Below, piece after piece: positions 17,073-25,167 of a DNA stretch of 64,000 nt. The DNA is from Polyangium sp. 6x1 (lineage in GTDB: Bacteria > Myxococcota_A > Polyangia > Polyangiales > Polyangiaceae), in the NCBI RefSeq assembly GCF_029946515.1, contig NZ_JARZHH010000029.1, positions 1 to 64,000 on the forward strand, written 5' to 3'. Position numbers and translations under genes: made by a program. A model generated the notes under the pieces. That model was not told the origin of the DNA, ran no database searches, and was given only the letters and a program-made list of their open reading frames with translations. Every line of letters begins with the position of its first letter. The stretch's first letter is position 1.

Positions 17073-17207
17073 GCGAACGTGCCTCCTGGGTTCGACGTGG
17101 TCGTGACCCTATATGCGGATCCACGGGCGCGTGCGCATTCGCTCCCGTCCCCTCTTCCACCCCACCCCGACGGCCAGTTACCATCCTCCGCCAGCGAGGG
17201 GGGGCGC

Positions 17208-17954
17208 ATGGGCAAGGCAGGCGCGAGCGGTCGGCTTGCGGGGGCGGCGTTGTCCGCTACGTGCATCGCGGTGAGCCTGATGCCGATGGGATGCGGAGCG
17301 AGCGACGAGTACGCCGCCGTGCCCGAGCCCCTGACGGAGGGGTCGCTCCCTGCGAGCACGGTCCGCGCGCTTCAAGCGTGCGCAGAGGAGCGAGCGGGGC
17401 GGCTCCAGCGGCACGCGTACGAGATCGAGTTCCAGGTCGAGCTCCGGGGCGACCGTGTCTCCGACGTGGCAGCCAAGGGCCCGCGCCTCGATGACGCCGG
17501 CCTCGAACAGTGCATGATGGATGCGCTGCGGACGATGACGGACGCAGGGTACTCGCCGAATCCCGACGAGCTGATCTCACGCGGCGGCCTCTTGCCTTCG
17601 CGAGGCTTCCTGGCGAACGTCTCGGTCATCTCCCAGTTGATCCGGCTCGTCCCGGTGGTCGTCTCGGCGTCCGGCGTGACGATCGTCGTGGGCGTCGCGG
17701 TCCTCGTCGTGGCTGCGGCCGTTTCCTTGCCGAAGGAGAGGAAGCCGACCAAGGAGGAGTGTGACGAGGAGTGGGCGGATGCGGAGAGACAGTGCGAGGA
17801 GCAGCTAAAGATCCCGGGCCGCAAATCAGGGCGCGGCGTCACGGGAGGCTACACGAATCAGAAGGACTGTGAAAAGGGCCTTGTCACGCCGGAGTGCGGT
17901 GGCACGCCAGTCGATCATGGAAGCAAGATCCCTCAGCCGGGAAGGAGATACTGA
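17208..17954 (+). CDS. Lipoprotein with transmembrane helix and Cys-rich tail
   Basis: A 248-residue protein with a signal peptide ending in a lipobox-like LMPMGC. A domain of about 90 residues resembles an envelope TonB-C-like or AgmX-type fold (ACAEERAGRLQRHAYEIEFQ, then GLEQCMMDALRTM). One strongly hydrophobic helix follows (VTIVVGVAVLVVAAAV), then a charged tail with regularly placed cysteines (CDEEWADAERQCEEQL, DCEKG, ECGG). A strong ribosome site precedes the ATG at 17208. The stop overlaps the next start (TGATG), so it is coupled to the TPR-like gene. The short Cys-rich tail coupled to a soluble partner could be a toxin/immunity arrangement, which is conjecture. Confidence 0.7.
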   Translation: MGKAGASGRLAGAALSATCIAVSLMPMGCGASDEYAAVPEPLTEGSLPASTVRALQACAEERAGRLQRHAYEIEFQVELRGDRVSDVAAKGPRLDDAGLEQCMMDALRTMTDAGYSPNPDELISRGGLLPSRGFLANVSVISQLIRLVPVVVSASGVTIVVGVAVLVVAAAVSLPKERKPTKEECDEEWADAERQCEEQLKIPGRKSGRGVTGGYTNQKDCEKGLVTPECGGTPVDHGSKIPQPGRRY

Positions 17955-18856
17955 TGCGTGACTTGCTGGGGCTCTTGGCGCCCGACATCATGAACATCAT
18001 CTGGCGCATTCGTGCGAAGGATCCGACTGCGTTCGCCGACGCTGTTGAATTCACCGAACAACATCCCGAGATTTGGGAACTTTGGCATACGCTCGCGTAC
18101 GCCTACGAGGCGAGGGGTGAGTATACGGCCGCGATCGCAGCCTTGACGCGGGCGATAGTGCTCAGCCCTCGGGAGCCCGTGTCGTTCATGGATCGAGGCG
18201 GATGCGCGCTCATGGCAGGCCACTACGAGCGCGCCATGGCCGACTTCAGCCTGGGGCTCATCCTGTGTGACGAGCTCGACTGGGATGATTACCGCGAGGC
18301 CCTCCACTTCCTGCGCGCAGAGGCCTTCGTTCAGTTGGGGAAAAAGGCCGAAGCGCTGTCCGACCTGGCGCATGTGCCGCATGACTATGTCTTCTGGACG
18401 ATTCAGGTCCGCTCCAAAGCAGAGCTCTTGGCGTTGTGCGGTGAAGGAGCCGCGTCGAGCGGAGGGATGGATGGCCTGGAGCGGCGCCCGGAGGAGGTCA
18501 TCACACGTGAATCATTGAGGGTACCGAGCACCAAGGGAAACCTGGTATTCGAGGATTGGGCTGTGTTGCCCGAGTCTCCCGACGAAGAGGAGAGCGAGCT
18601 GGCGATGGAGATGGGGACGGCCGGTCTGGAGGCCATCGACGCGATGCTGCTCAAATACACGCGCGATCGGTACCTGAAGGCGGCACGGGTCATCATCGAC
18701 GCGGCACAAGCTTCCGGCGTTCCGTACTCTGACGAGACCCGCATCCGTCTCTATGCCCGCCGGTTGATCGTCCTCGCGAACGCCGGGGCGCTCGAAGCGA
18801 GGGGAAACCTGCACAGGCCACGGTTCAGCGAGGTGCGGCTGCCCGAACAGCCTTGA
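17954..18856 (+). CDS. Cytoplasmic TPR-like helical repeat protein
   Basis: A 300-residue soluble protein with no signal peptide. Residues 20-150 show TPR-type helix pairs (WELWHTLAYAYEARGEYTAA, then PVSFMDRGGCALMAGHYERA), and the C-terminal half is also helical. AAGGAG lies a few bases before the ATG, and the start overlaps the stop of the upstream lipoprotein gene by one base, so the two are made together. The role is probably protein binding, perhaps of the upstream partner. It converges on the ATPase gene, whose stop is 28 bp away. Confidence 0.7.
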   Translation: MRDLLGLLAPDIMNIIWRIRAKDPTAFADAVEFTEQHPEIWELWHTLAYAYEARGEYTAAIAALTRAIVLSPREPVSFMDRGGCALMAGHYERAMADFSLGLILCDELDWDDYREALHFLRAEAFVQLGKKAEALSDLAHVPHDYVFWTIQVRSKAELLALCGEGAASSGGMDGLERRPEEVITRESLRVPSTKGNLVFEDWAVLPESPDEEESELAMEMGTAGLEAIDAMLLKYTRDRYLKAARVIIDAAQASGVPYSDETRIRLYARRLIVLANAGALEARGNLHRPRFSEVRLPEQP

Positions 18857-18884
18857 TCCCGGCCGCCCCCCTCACCCCTCTTCC

Positions 18885-19643
18885 TTACTTGTCGTCCTCG
18901 AACAACACCCGAAAGAACCGCTCCCGATGCAACAAAAACTCCCGGGTGAGGCGGTAATGCTCCGTGTCCTCGTACGCGACCGTCGCGATGCCGTTCTCCG
19001 AGAGCTCGTAGAGGAGCGCCTTCGGGTAGGCGAGCAGGATCGGCGAATGGGTCGCGATGATGAATTGAGCGCCTGCCTGGGCCAGGACATGGAGATGCCC
19101 GAGGAAGCGGAGCTGCCTCCCCGGCGAGAGCGCGGCTTCCGGTTCGTCGAGCAGGTACAGGCCGTCGGGGCGAAACTTCTCTTCGACGAGCGTCAAGAAT
19201 GCCTCGCCATGGGATCGCTCGTGGAGCGAGCGGCCGCCGTACCACGCCTCGATGCCCAGGTGCTCGATGTGCGTGGCCACATTGAACGTGCTCTCGGCGC
19301 GAAGAAAAAATCCGTGCTGCTCGCGGCGCGCGCTCCGGACCGGCCGCAAGGCCCGATAGAGCTCGGACTCGGAGCTCTGCGTGGCGAAACGAAAGTTCTT
19401 CGTGCCCCCTTCCGCATTGAACCCGAGCAAGAGCGCAACTGCTTCGAGGATCGTGGACTTGCCCGACCCGTTCTCCCCGACGAGGAACGTCACCCTCGGA
19501 TCGAACGCGAGGGTATCGAGCGAACGAACGGCCGGGATGGTGTACGGATAAACGTTCGGGTCCTCGACGCGGTCGCGGACGAGCGTGATCGCTCGAAGAA
19601 AACCTTCCGAAGCAGGTAACTTGGTGGACCTCGGGCGCTTCAT
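18885..19643 (-). CDS. SMC/ABC-type AAA ATPase
   Basis: A 252-residue cytoplasmic ATPase. Motifs are Walker A VGENGSGKST, a signature-like region (EAALSPGRQL), Walker B GLYLLDEPEAAL and the H-loop IIATHSP. The short length and the RVTFLVGENG opening fit the stand-alone RecF/SMC-like ATPases (AAA_15/AAA_23 type) that often act in DNA repair or defence. No nuclease or TOPRIM partner gene is adjacent, so a defence role is not supported here. The start is the ATG at 19641-19643 (MKRPRSTKLP). Confidence 0.85.
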   Translation of the reverse strand: MKRPRSTKLPASEGFLRAITLVRDRVEDPNVYPYTIPAVRSLDTLAFDPRVTFLVGENGSGKSTILEAVALLLGFNAEGGTKNFRFATQSSESELYRALRPVRSARREQHGFFLRAESTFNVATHIEHLGIEAWYGGRSLHERSHGEAFLTLVEEKFRPDGLYLLDEPEAALSPGRQLRFLGHLHVLAQAGAQFIIATHSPILLAYPKALLYELSENGIATVAYEDTEHYRLTREFLLHRERFFRVLFEDDK

Positions 19644-19909
19644 CCGACCACCGGCGTAGCAGCGCGCTCGGGGCAAAGACAAGCCTCCGTCGCCCCCGCC
19701 GAAGGACGACCGCGCACGCAGGCCAGCCCCTCGGAGGAGCCGGTACCTTCGACAAGCCCTGTGCGGGCCAGGATCGAACGAGCCCGACCGTCCCCGTCGA
19801 GCTTGCTTCGCCCTCCTTCGCGCTGATACCGTCCCCGCCCGATGAGCCTCCTCCTCATCCGACCTGAAGCTCGTGGTCGCGCAGTCACGTTTGAGCACGC
19901 AGCGCTGAC
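19644..19909. other. Intergenic region between ATPase and module 2
   Basis: There are 266 bp with no convincing gene. The only notable feature is GCTGATAC at 19822-19829, followed by a GCCCGA..GAGCC stretch. It is also present upstream of the paralogous deacetylase (GCTGATAC at 6265-6272), so it may be part of a shared promoter or a relic of the duplication. Confidence 0.4.
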
Positions 19910-20608
19910 GTGAGCTCCTCGAAGCCGCCTCTCCGCCCCTTCCTGGCGCTCCGGCGCGCTGTTCGTGCCGTCCGCGGACGCATGCGCGGCGGCCTCGTCA
20001 TGCACGGCCCGCCCGAGCCGGCGGTCGCGCTCACCTTCGACGACGGCCCGGACCCCGCCCACACCCCCGCGATCCTCGACCTGCTCGCCGCGCGCGGGGC
20101 CCGCGCCACGTTTTTCCTCCTCGGCAGCGCCGTCGAGCGGTGGCCCGAGCTCGCCCGCCGCGTCGCCGCCGAGCAGGAGATCGGCTGCCACTCGTATGCC
20201 CACGCGCGCGCGACCGTCACGAGCCTCGACGCCTTCCGCGAGGACACCGAGCGCGCCCTCGACCTCTTCGAGCGCACCCTCGGCGCCCGCCCCCGCCATT
20301 ATCGGTTTCCCTGGGGCCATCCGGGCCGCGTCGCCCCCCGCGACGTCGAGCGTCTCTACGGCATGACGTGCGTCCACTGGTCCGGCGCCTTCGACGTGGC
20401 CTCCGACGCGCCGACCATCGTCCGGCGCACGGAGGCCTCGCTCGAGCCCGGCGCCATCCTCCTCTTTCACGACGGCTGCGCGCCAGGCTCCGTGTACCCG
20501 GCCTCCCGCGAGCCCACCGTCCGCGCCTTGCCCCGCATCCTCGACGCCATCGAAGCCCAGGGCCTCCGCGCCGTCACCGTGGGCGAGCTCCTCTCCGCGG
20601 GATCGTGA
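19910..20608 (+). CDS. Polysaccharide deacetylase (NodB/CE4 family), module 2
   Basis: A 232-residue CE4 deacetylase closely similar to the one at 6295-6987 along its whole length. Motifs are TFDDGPDP (Asp44, Asp45), CHSYAHA (His94, His98), RFPWGHPG, VHWSGA and LLFHDG. The start is a GTG (GTGAGC) at the position matching the other copy. It probably removes acetyl groups from an exported polysaccharide or its precursor. It is the first gene of a four-gene operon, and its stop overlaps the start of the next gene by one base (TGATG). Confidence 0.88.
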   Translation: MSSSKPPLRPFLALRRAVRAVRGRMRGGLVMHGPPEPAVALTFDDGPDPAHTPAILDLLAARGARATFFLLGSAVERWPELARRVAAEQEIGCHSYAHARATVTSLDAFREDTERALDLFERTLGARPRHYRFPWGHPGRVAPRDVERLYGMTCVHWSGAFDVASDAPTIVRRTEASLEPGAILLFHDGCAPGSVYPASREPTVRALPRILDAIEAQGLRAVTVGELLSAGS

Positions 20609-21738
20609 TGCACGTCGCCGTCGATACCCGGTACATCTGCGAGCGGCCGAGCGGCATCGGCGCCTACGTGCGCGCCCTCGTCGACCGCCTCCCCGCCCTC
20701 GCCCCCCAGGACCACTTCACCTTCTGGCGCCACACGAGCGTCGAGGGCCGCCTCTCCGCCGCGCCGAACGTCGACGAGCACCGCGCGATCGGCACCCCGA
20801 ACGAGCCCTTCTCCCTGCTCTTCCCGCGCCTCTTCGGCCCCACCGACGCCGACGTCTTCCACGCGCCGCACAACATCCTCGGCCGCGGCATCCGCTCGGC
20901 CGTCGTCACCACGATCCACGACATCATGTGGCTCGACACCCCGCACTTCGCCGAAGGATCCGCCTTCCGCCGCGCCTTCCGCGTGCCCTTCTTCCGCGCG
21001 GGCCTCCACGCCTCGCTGCGCCGCTCGACCCGCATCCTCACCGTCTCGCGCGCCTCCGCCGACGCCATCCTCCACTACGACCCCTCCACGAAGGGCCGCG
21101 TCGTCGTCACGCACAACGCCGCCGATCCCTGGTTCGTCCCACCGAACGACCGCGACGCCGCCCGCGCCCGCGCCGCCCGCGTGCTCGGCACCGACGCGCC
21201 CTACTTCCTCCTCGTCGGCCAGAACGCCCCCTACAAGGGGCACGCCCTCGCCCTCGAGGCCTTCGCCGCCGCCGCCACGCGTGGCGAGCGCCTCGTCCTC
21301 GTCCAGCGCCTCTCCGCCGGCCGCGGCCTCGATGCCCTCGCGCAGAGGCTCGGCATCAAGGACCGCCTCCTCGTCCGCCCCACGCTCCCGCAGGGCGACC
21401 TCGTGGCGCTCCTCCACGGCGCCCTCGCCCTGCTGCAGCCCTCGTTCGCCGAGGGGTTCGGCATGCCCGCCCTCGAAGCGATGGCCGCGGGCTGCCCCGT
21501 GATCACCAGCGACATCGCCCCCCTCGTCGAGGTCACGGGCGACGCCGGCCTGCATTTCCCCAGCGGATCGGCCGAGGGCCTCGCGGCCGCGATGCGCCGC
21601 GTCGCGAGCGACCCCGTCCTCCGCGCCGAGCTCGCCGCCCGCGGCCCCGAGCGCGCAAAGTCGTTCTCGTGGGACACCACGGCCCAGACGACCCTCGACG
21701 TCTACCACGAGGCCGCCGCGCTCGGTCCCCGCCCTTGA
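20608..21738 (+). CDS. GT4-type glycosyltransferase, module 2
   Basis: A 376-residue GT-B glycosyltransferase, paralogous to 6994-8151. It has the N-terminal PSGIGAYVRAL glycine loop, DVFHAPHNIL and TTIHDI acceptor-side segments, FLLVGQNAPYKGH donor-side loop and EX7E motif in PSFAEGFGMPALEAMAAG. It probably adds a hexose or similar sugar to a lipid-linked glycan on the cytoplasmic face. It is translationally coupled to the deacetylase before it (TGATG) and to the glycosyltransferase after it (TTGA overlap). Confidence 0.92.
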   Translation: MHVAVDTRYICERPSGIGAYVRALVDRLPALAPQDHFTFWRHTSVEGRLSAAPNVDEHRAIGTPNEPFSLLFPRLFGPTDADVFHAPHNILGRGIRSAVVTTIHDIMWLDTPHFAEGSAFRRAFRVPFFRAGLHASLRRSTRILTVSRASADAILHYDPSTKGRVVVTHNAADPWFVPPNDRDAARARAARVLGTDAPYFLLVGQNAPYKGHALALEAFAAAATRGERLVLVQRLSAGRGLDALAQRLGIKDRLLVRPTLPQGDLVALLHGALALLQPSFAEGFGMPALEAMAAGCPVITSDIAPLVEVTGDAGLHFPSGSAEGLAAAMRRVASDPVLRAELAARGPERAKSFSWDTTAQTTLDVYHEAAALGPRP

Positions 21739-23069
21739 CATACCCCTCCGTTTCGGAGAAAGCCCGTCCTCGCGTGCGCTCGTTCCTCCTCATCGCCCCG
21801 TACTTCGCGCCCCAGGTCGCCGTCGGCGCCTATCGCTGGGTCAAGCTCGCTCGCAAGCTCGTTCCTCGCGGCTTTCGCCCCGTCGTCGTCACCGGCGCCT
21901 TCCCCGAGGCCGCCCGCGATCCCGACCTCCTCGCCGCCGTCCCGCCCGAGGTGCCGGTGCACGACGTGTACCTCGATCCTCGCTTGCTCCAGGCGACGGA
22001 TCTCTTCCGCTCCCTCACGGCGCGCCTGCCGCGATCGAAGAAGCCCGCCGGGCCGCTCCGCCCCCTCGAGGGCCTCCGGCCCTTCCAGTCCATGAACGAC
22101 CACTGGACGATCCACACGCTTCACGGCGCGCGCGAGGCCAAGCGGATCGCCCGCCAGGAGGGCGTCTCCGCGGTCGTCGTCACGGCCGGCCCCTTCTCGG
22201 CCGTCCCTTCCGGCATGTGGGTCGCCCGCGCGCTCGGCGTGCCCCTCGTGCTCGACTTTCGCGACCCCTGGGGGCTGCACGAGTCCGGCGCCGCGCCGCC
22301 GCGCGACGCCGCCGAGCGAGGCCGCCACCACGTCATCGACGCCCTCGAAACCCACATCCTCACGCGCGCCGACCACGTCGTCCTCAACACGCGCCGCGCC
22401 CTCGCCGCCTACCAGGAGCGGTATCCGTTCCTCGCCTCCAAATCGTCCTTCGTCCGGAACCATTTCGACGCGTCGCTCTACGACCCCATCCCCGCGTCGC
22501 CCGAGCCCCCCTCGCGGTTCACGATCCTGCACACCGGCACGTTGCGCGCCGAGACGCGCGTCGACGACATCGGCCAGGCGCTCCGCCGCATCATCGACCG
22601 GGACCAACTCACACCCGCGGATCTCGTCCTCCGGCAGATCGGCCGCGCGACGGAGTACGAGCGCGCGGAGGTCGCCCGCATGGGGCTCTCGGGCTTCGTC
22701 GAGTTCGCCCCGACGATCCCCCAGCGCGCCCTGCTCGGCGAGCTGCGCCGCGCCCACGTGCTGCTTTCCATGGTGGATCCGCGCGTCGTCTTGCGGATCG
22801 CGGCGAAGACGTACGATTACATCGCCTCGGGCATGCCGATCGTCTCGATCACGGAAAACCCCGAGGTCGACGAATTGCTCGCGCATCGTCCGGACAACGC
22901 GCGCATCCGCCCCGGCGACGTCGATTCCCTCGTCGCGTCGCTCTCGGCGCATTTCGATCGGTTCCGCGCGACGAAAGCGCTGCCCACGCCCGTCCCGGCG
23001 CCGGCCGAGTTTTCCTCGGAGACCGCGGCCGACCGGTTCGCCGCCGTCCTGACCTCTCTCGGCGTTTAG
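21735..23069 (+). CDS. Second GT-B glycosyltransferase of module 2
   Basis: A 444-residue protein with a GT-B-like layout. It opens LLIAPYFAPQVAVGAYRWVK, as in WcaI-like or GT4 enzymes, has a middle domain LVLDFRDPWGLHESG and a donor-side domain with TILHTGTLRAETRVDD and the late segment KTYDYIASGMPIVSI. Two starts are possible: the TTG at 21735, which overlaps the upstream stop by 4 nt, and the GTG at 21774, behind a GGAG about 14 nt upstream. The first is given, with uncertainty. It has no close counterpart in module 1, so module 2 is the longer version of the pathway. Confidence 0.82.
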   Translation: MTYPSVSEKARPRVRSFLLIAPYFAPQVAVGAYRWVKLARKLVPRGFRPVVVTGAFPEAARDPDLLAAVPPEVPVHDVYLDPRLLQATDLFRSLTARLPRSKKPAGPLRPLEGLRPFQSMNDHWTIHTLHGAREAKRIARQEGVSAVVVTAGPFSAVPSGMWVARALGVPLVLDFRDPWGLHESGAAPPRDAAERGRHHVIDALETHILTRADHVVLNTRRALAAYQERYPFLASKSSFVRNHFDASLYDPIPASPEPPSRFTILHTGTLRAETRVDDIGQALRRIIDRDQLTPADLVLRQIGRATEYERAEVARMGLSGFVEFAPTIPQRALLGELRRAHVLLSMVDPRVVLRIAAKTYDYIASGMPIVSITENPEVDELLAHRPDNARIRPGDVDSLVASLSAHFDRFRATKALPTPVPAPAEFSSETAADRFAAVLTSLGV

Positions 23070-23075
23070 GACGAC

Positions 23076-24668
23076 GTGGTGTCGAACCCGAATGCAGCCA
23101 TCCGGCGAGGCCACGTCCTCGTGCTCCTCGCCGCGATCGTGATGCACGCGGCGTTGTTTCTGCCGCCGGCGCTCCGACGGCGCGACATCCTCCACGACGA
23201 GGCGATCACCCTGCTCGTGATCACCGGCCACCAGGCCGCCTACGACCGGACCATCCGCGGCGACGCGCCGCCCCACCACGCGTGGGCCCCCGCCGGCGAA
23301 TGGAAGAGGCTGCTCACGCTGGAGCCCGATCGCCCGCCCACGCTGGGCCAGATCGGCGCGGAGCTCGGGGCGCTCGACATCCACCCGCCCGCTTACTTCT
23401 GGCTCGGCTCGCTCGTCGCACGGGCCTTCGGCGCGACGGTCGGCGTGGTCCTCGGGCTGAACCTCTTCCTCGACACACTCACGCTCGTCGCACTCTTTTT
23501 CCTCGCGAAGTGGCTCTCGAGGGACGCCCGCGTGGGCGCCGTCGCGGCGTCGCTCTGGGCTCTGTCGCCAGGTCCCCTCGAGGCTTCCCTCGAGATGCGG
23601 CAATACGCGCTGCTCGGGCTCGTGATGACGGTCTTCGCCCTCCTCGCGTCGATGTCGCTCGACGCCGCCTCACCCCGCCGCCCAGCCGTCGTCGCGCTGC
23701 TCCTCGTCATGGTGAGCGGGATCGGCGTCGCGACCCATTACCATTTCGTGCTCGCGCTCGGCGCAGGGCTCGTCGTCGCAGCCGTGTCGCTCGGCAGGAA
23801 GGAGCCCCGGCGCGCGCTCCTGTTCGCCAGCTCCCTCACGATCGGCGCGACGCTCGGCCTCCTCGCGCACCCCCACGTGTTCGAGGTCCTGAAGAGGCAG
23901 GGAGAGCAAGCCCAACGTTTCGCCCCGCTCGACATCCCAGTGCGTATCGGCGGCGTGTTCGTCGGGATGGGCCGCTTCTTCGTCTGGAGCGTGCCGCTCG
24001 TGGTGGCGTGGATGATCACGCTCGTCGTCGCGCTCGTGCTCGCCATTCGTGCTCCAAAGGGATCCCTCGTCGCGATCCTCCGCCCCTTCGAACCTCGCGT
24101 ACTCCGCGCGCTCGCGCTGCTCGGGCTCACATTCGGAGGGCAAGTCGCCTTGTTCCTCGCATTCCGCAGCCCAGCGGGAGCCATGCGCGCGAAGTATCTC
24201 GCGCTCGATTACCCGCTCTTCGCCTGTGTCCTCGCATGGGCCCTCCTCCGCCCCACGCTCCACCGCCGCGTGCAACAGGCCGTGGTCGCCGTCGTGGTGG
24301 TCTCCTCGACCGTCCTCGTCGTCGACGAGCTCTGGCGAGCCCGAGAGGTCGAGGCGTCGATGTCCACCGTGACCCCGGCGCGCCGGATGGTCCTCGACTC
24401 GGTCGCCCGAGGCTCGCTGCCCCTCGCCCTCTGGAACGTGCCCGCCGAGATGCCCGTCTTCGCCGCCTCACCCGCCGATCTCGTCGCGCACGCGTCCGAC
24501 GTAGCCGCGGCGTTCGAGCCGGGCACGCTCCTCGTCCTCGATCCGCGACCAGAAGCCGCCGAGAGACGCGCAACATTGCTCCGCCTCGTGCCTGCGTGTT
24601 GCCGCGCCGAGGAGCTCCATCCCGCAGTATTTCGAGGGCGCGCGACCTACCAAATCGTGCCCCGCTGA
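23076..24668 (+). CDS. GT-C type membrane glycosyltransferase (ArnT/PMT-like)
   Basis: A 530-residue polytopic membrane protein with about ten hydrophobic segments. The first periplasmic loop carries the acidic motif RDILHDEAIT, and a second loop has DIHPPAYFWL, as in the GT-C superfamily (ArnT, dolichyl-phosphate mannosyltransferase and relatives) that uses polyprenyl-phosphate sugars outside the inner membrane. A C-terminal soluble domain of about 140 residues follows. The GTG start at 23076 or 23079 lies 6-9 bp after the previous stop. It probably transfers the product of the upstream glycosyltransferases, or decorates a surface polymer. A 403-bp repeat begins 24 bp after the stop. Confidence 0.82.
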   Translation: MVSNPNAAIRRGHVLVLLAAIVMHAALFLPPALRRRDILHDEAITLLVITGHQAAYDRTIRGDAPPHHAWAPAGEWKRLLTLEPDRPPTLGQIGAELGALDIHPPAYFWLGSLVARAFGATVGVVLGLNLFLDTLTLVALFFLAKWLSRDARVGAVAASLWALSPGPLEASLEMRQYALLGLVMTVFALLASMSLDAASPRRPAVVALLLVMVSGIGVATHYHFVLALGAGLVVAAVSLGRKEPRRALLFASSLTIGATLGLLAHPHVFEVLKRQGEQAQRFAPLDIPVRIGGVFVGMGRFFVWSVPLVVAWMITLVVALVLAIRAPKGSLVAILRPFEPRVLRALALLGLTFGGQVALFLAFRSPAGAMRAKYLALDYPLFACVLAWALLRPTLHRRVQQAVVAVVVVSSTVLVVDELWRAREVEASMSTVTPARRMVLDSVARGSLPLALWNVPAEMPVFAASPADLVAHASDVAAAFEPGTLLVLDPRPEAAERRATLLRLVPACCRAEELHPAVFRGRATYQIVPR

Positions 24669-24692
24669 GCCACGCCGGCACCGCTGCCGGGA

Positions 24693-25094
24693 GGCGTTTC
24701 GCTGGGGCTTTGCCCCAGGCCCCACCGGGGCTATCCGCCCCTGGACCCGGACCAGCGCAAGCGCTGGACTCGGGGTCGATGAACTGCGCAATGCGCAGTT
24801 CATCGAACGGGCCAGGTCAAGACCGCGAGCGACCCTGCCAACCAAGACAGCAGCGCTGCTGGTTCAGCCGGCAACGCGGTCCCACCGGCCTGTGGGAAGA
24901 ACTGCGCGCAGCGCAGTTCTTCCCCCTGAGGTCCAGGGCTGGCCCTGCAAAGAGGGGGCGGACAGCTTGAGAAACTTTCCCCGCATCGACTGCGCTTCGC
25001 GCAGTCGATGCCCAGAGGTCCAGGGCTGGCCCTGGTTCGGGTCGAGGGGCGAATAGCCCCCGCGGGGCCCGGGGCAGAGCCCCGGCGCGGCGCC
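24693..25094 (-). repeat. 403-bp multi-hairpin intergenic repeat, copy 2 (inverted)
   Basis: This is the same element as 5824-6226 but in reverse orientation and 402 bp long. The three ACTGCGC-loop-GCGCAGT hairpins are at about 24776-24806, 24894-24926 and 24983-25010. Stems are kept while loop bases differ from the other copies. It lies between two convergent genes, 24 bp after the stop of the GT-C gene and 73 bp from the stop of the thiolase gene. No plausible coding frame is present. Confidence 0.9.
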
Positions 25095-25118
25095 TCCCCG
25101 ATAATGGCCCTTCGAAAC

Positions 25119-25157
25119 GACGAAGGCCGCGCCCTTTCGAGCGCGGCCTCCTTCGTC
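25119..25157 (-). terminator. Candidate terminator of the thiolase operon
   Basis: An imperfect hairpin follows the thiolase stop (minus strand): GACGAAGG and CCGCGC arms pair with GCGCGGCC and CTTCGTC across a short loop with a small bulge, followed on the minus strand by GTTTCG. It is 11 bp from the thiolase stop and separates that gene from the neighbouring repeat element. There is no long T-run. Confidence 0.45.
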
Positions 25158-25167
25158 CCCCGGAGCT

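Noticed and set aside
18885-19643. Defence system around the stand-alone SMC/ABC-type ATPase
   Set aside because: Neighbours are a TPR-like protein and polysaccharide genes; no nuclease, TOPRIM or toxin partner is seen.
22217-24970. Long plus-strand frame of 917 codons across two glycosyltransferase genes and the repeat
   Set aside because: Its composition is Arg/Pro/Ala-rich as expected for an off-frame shadow of the two well-supported genes.
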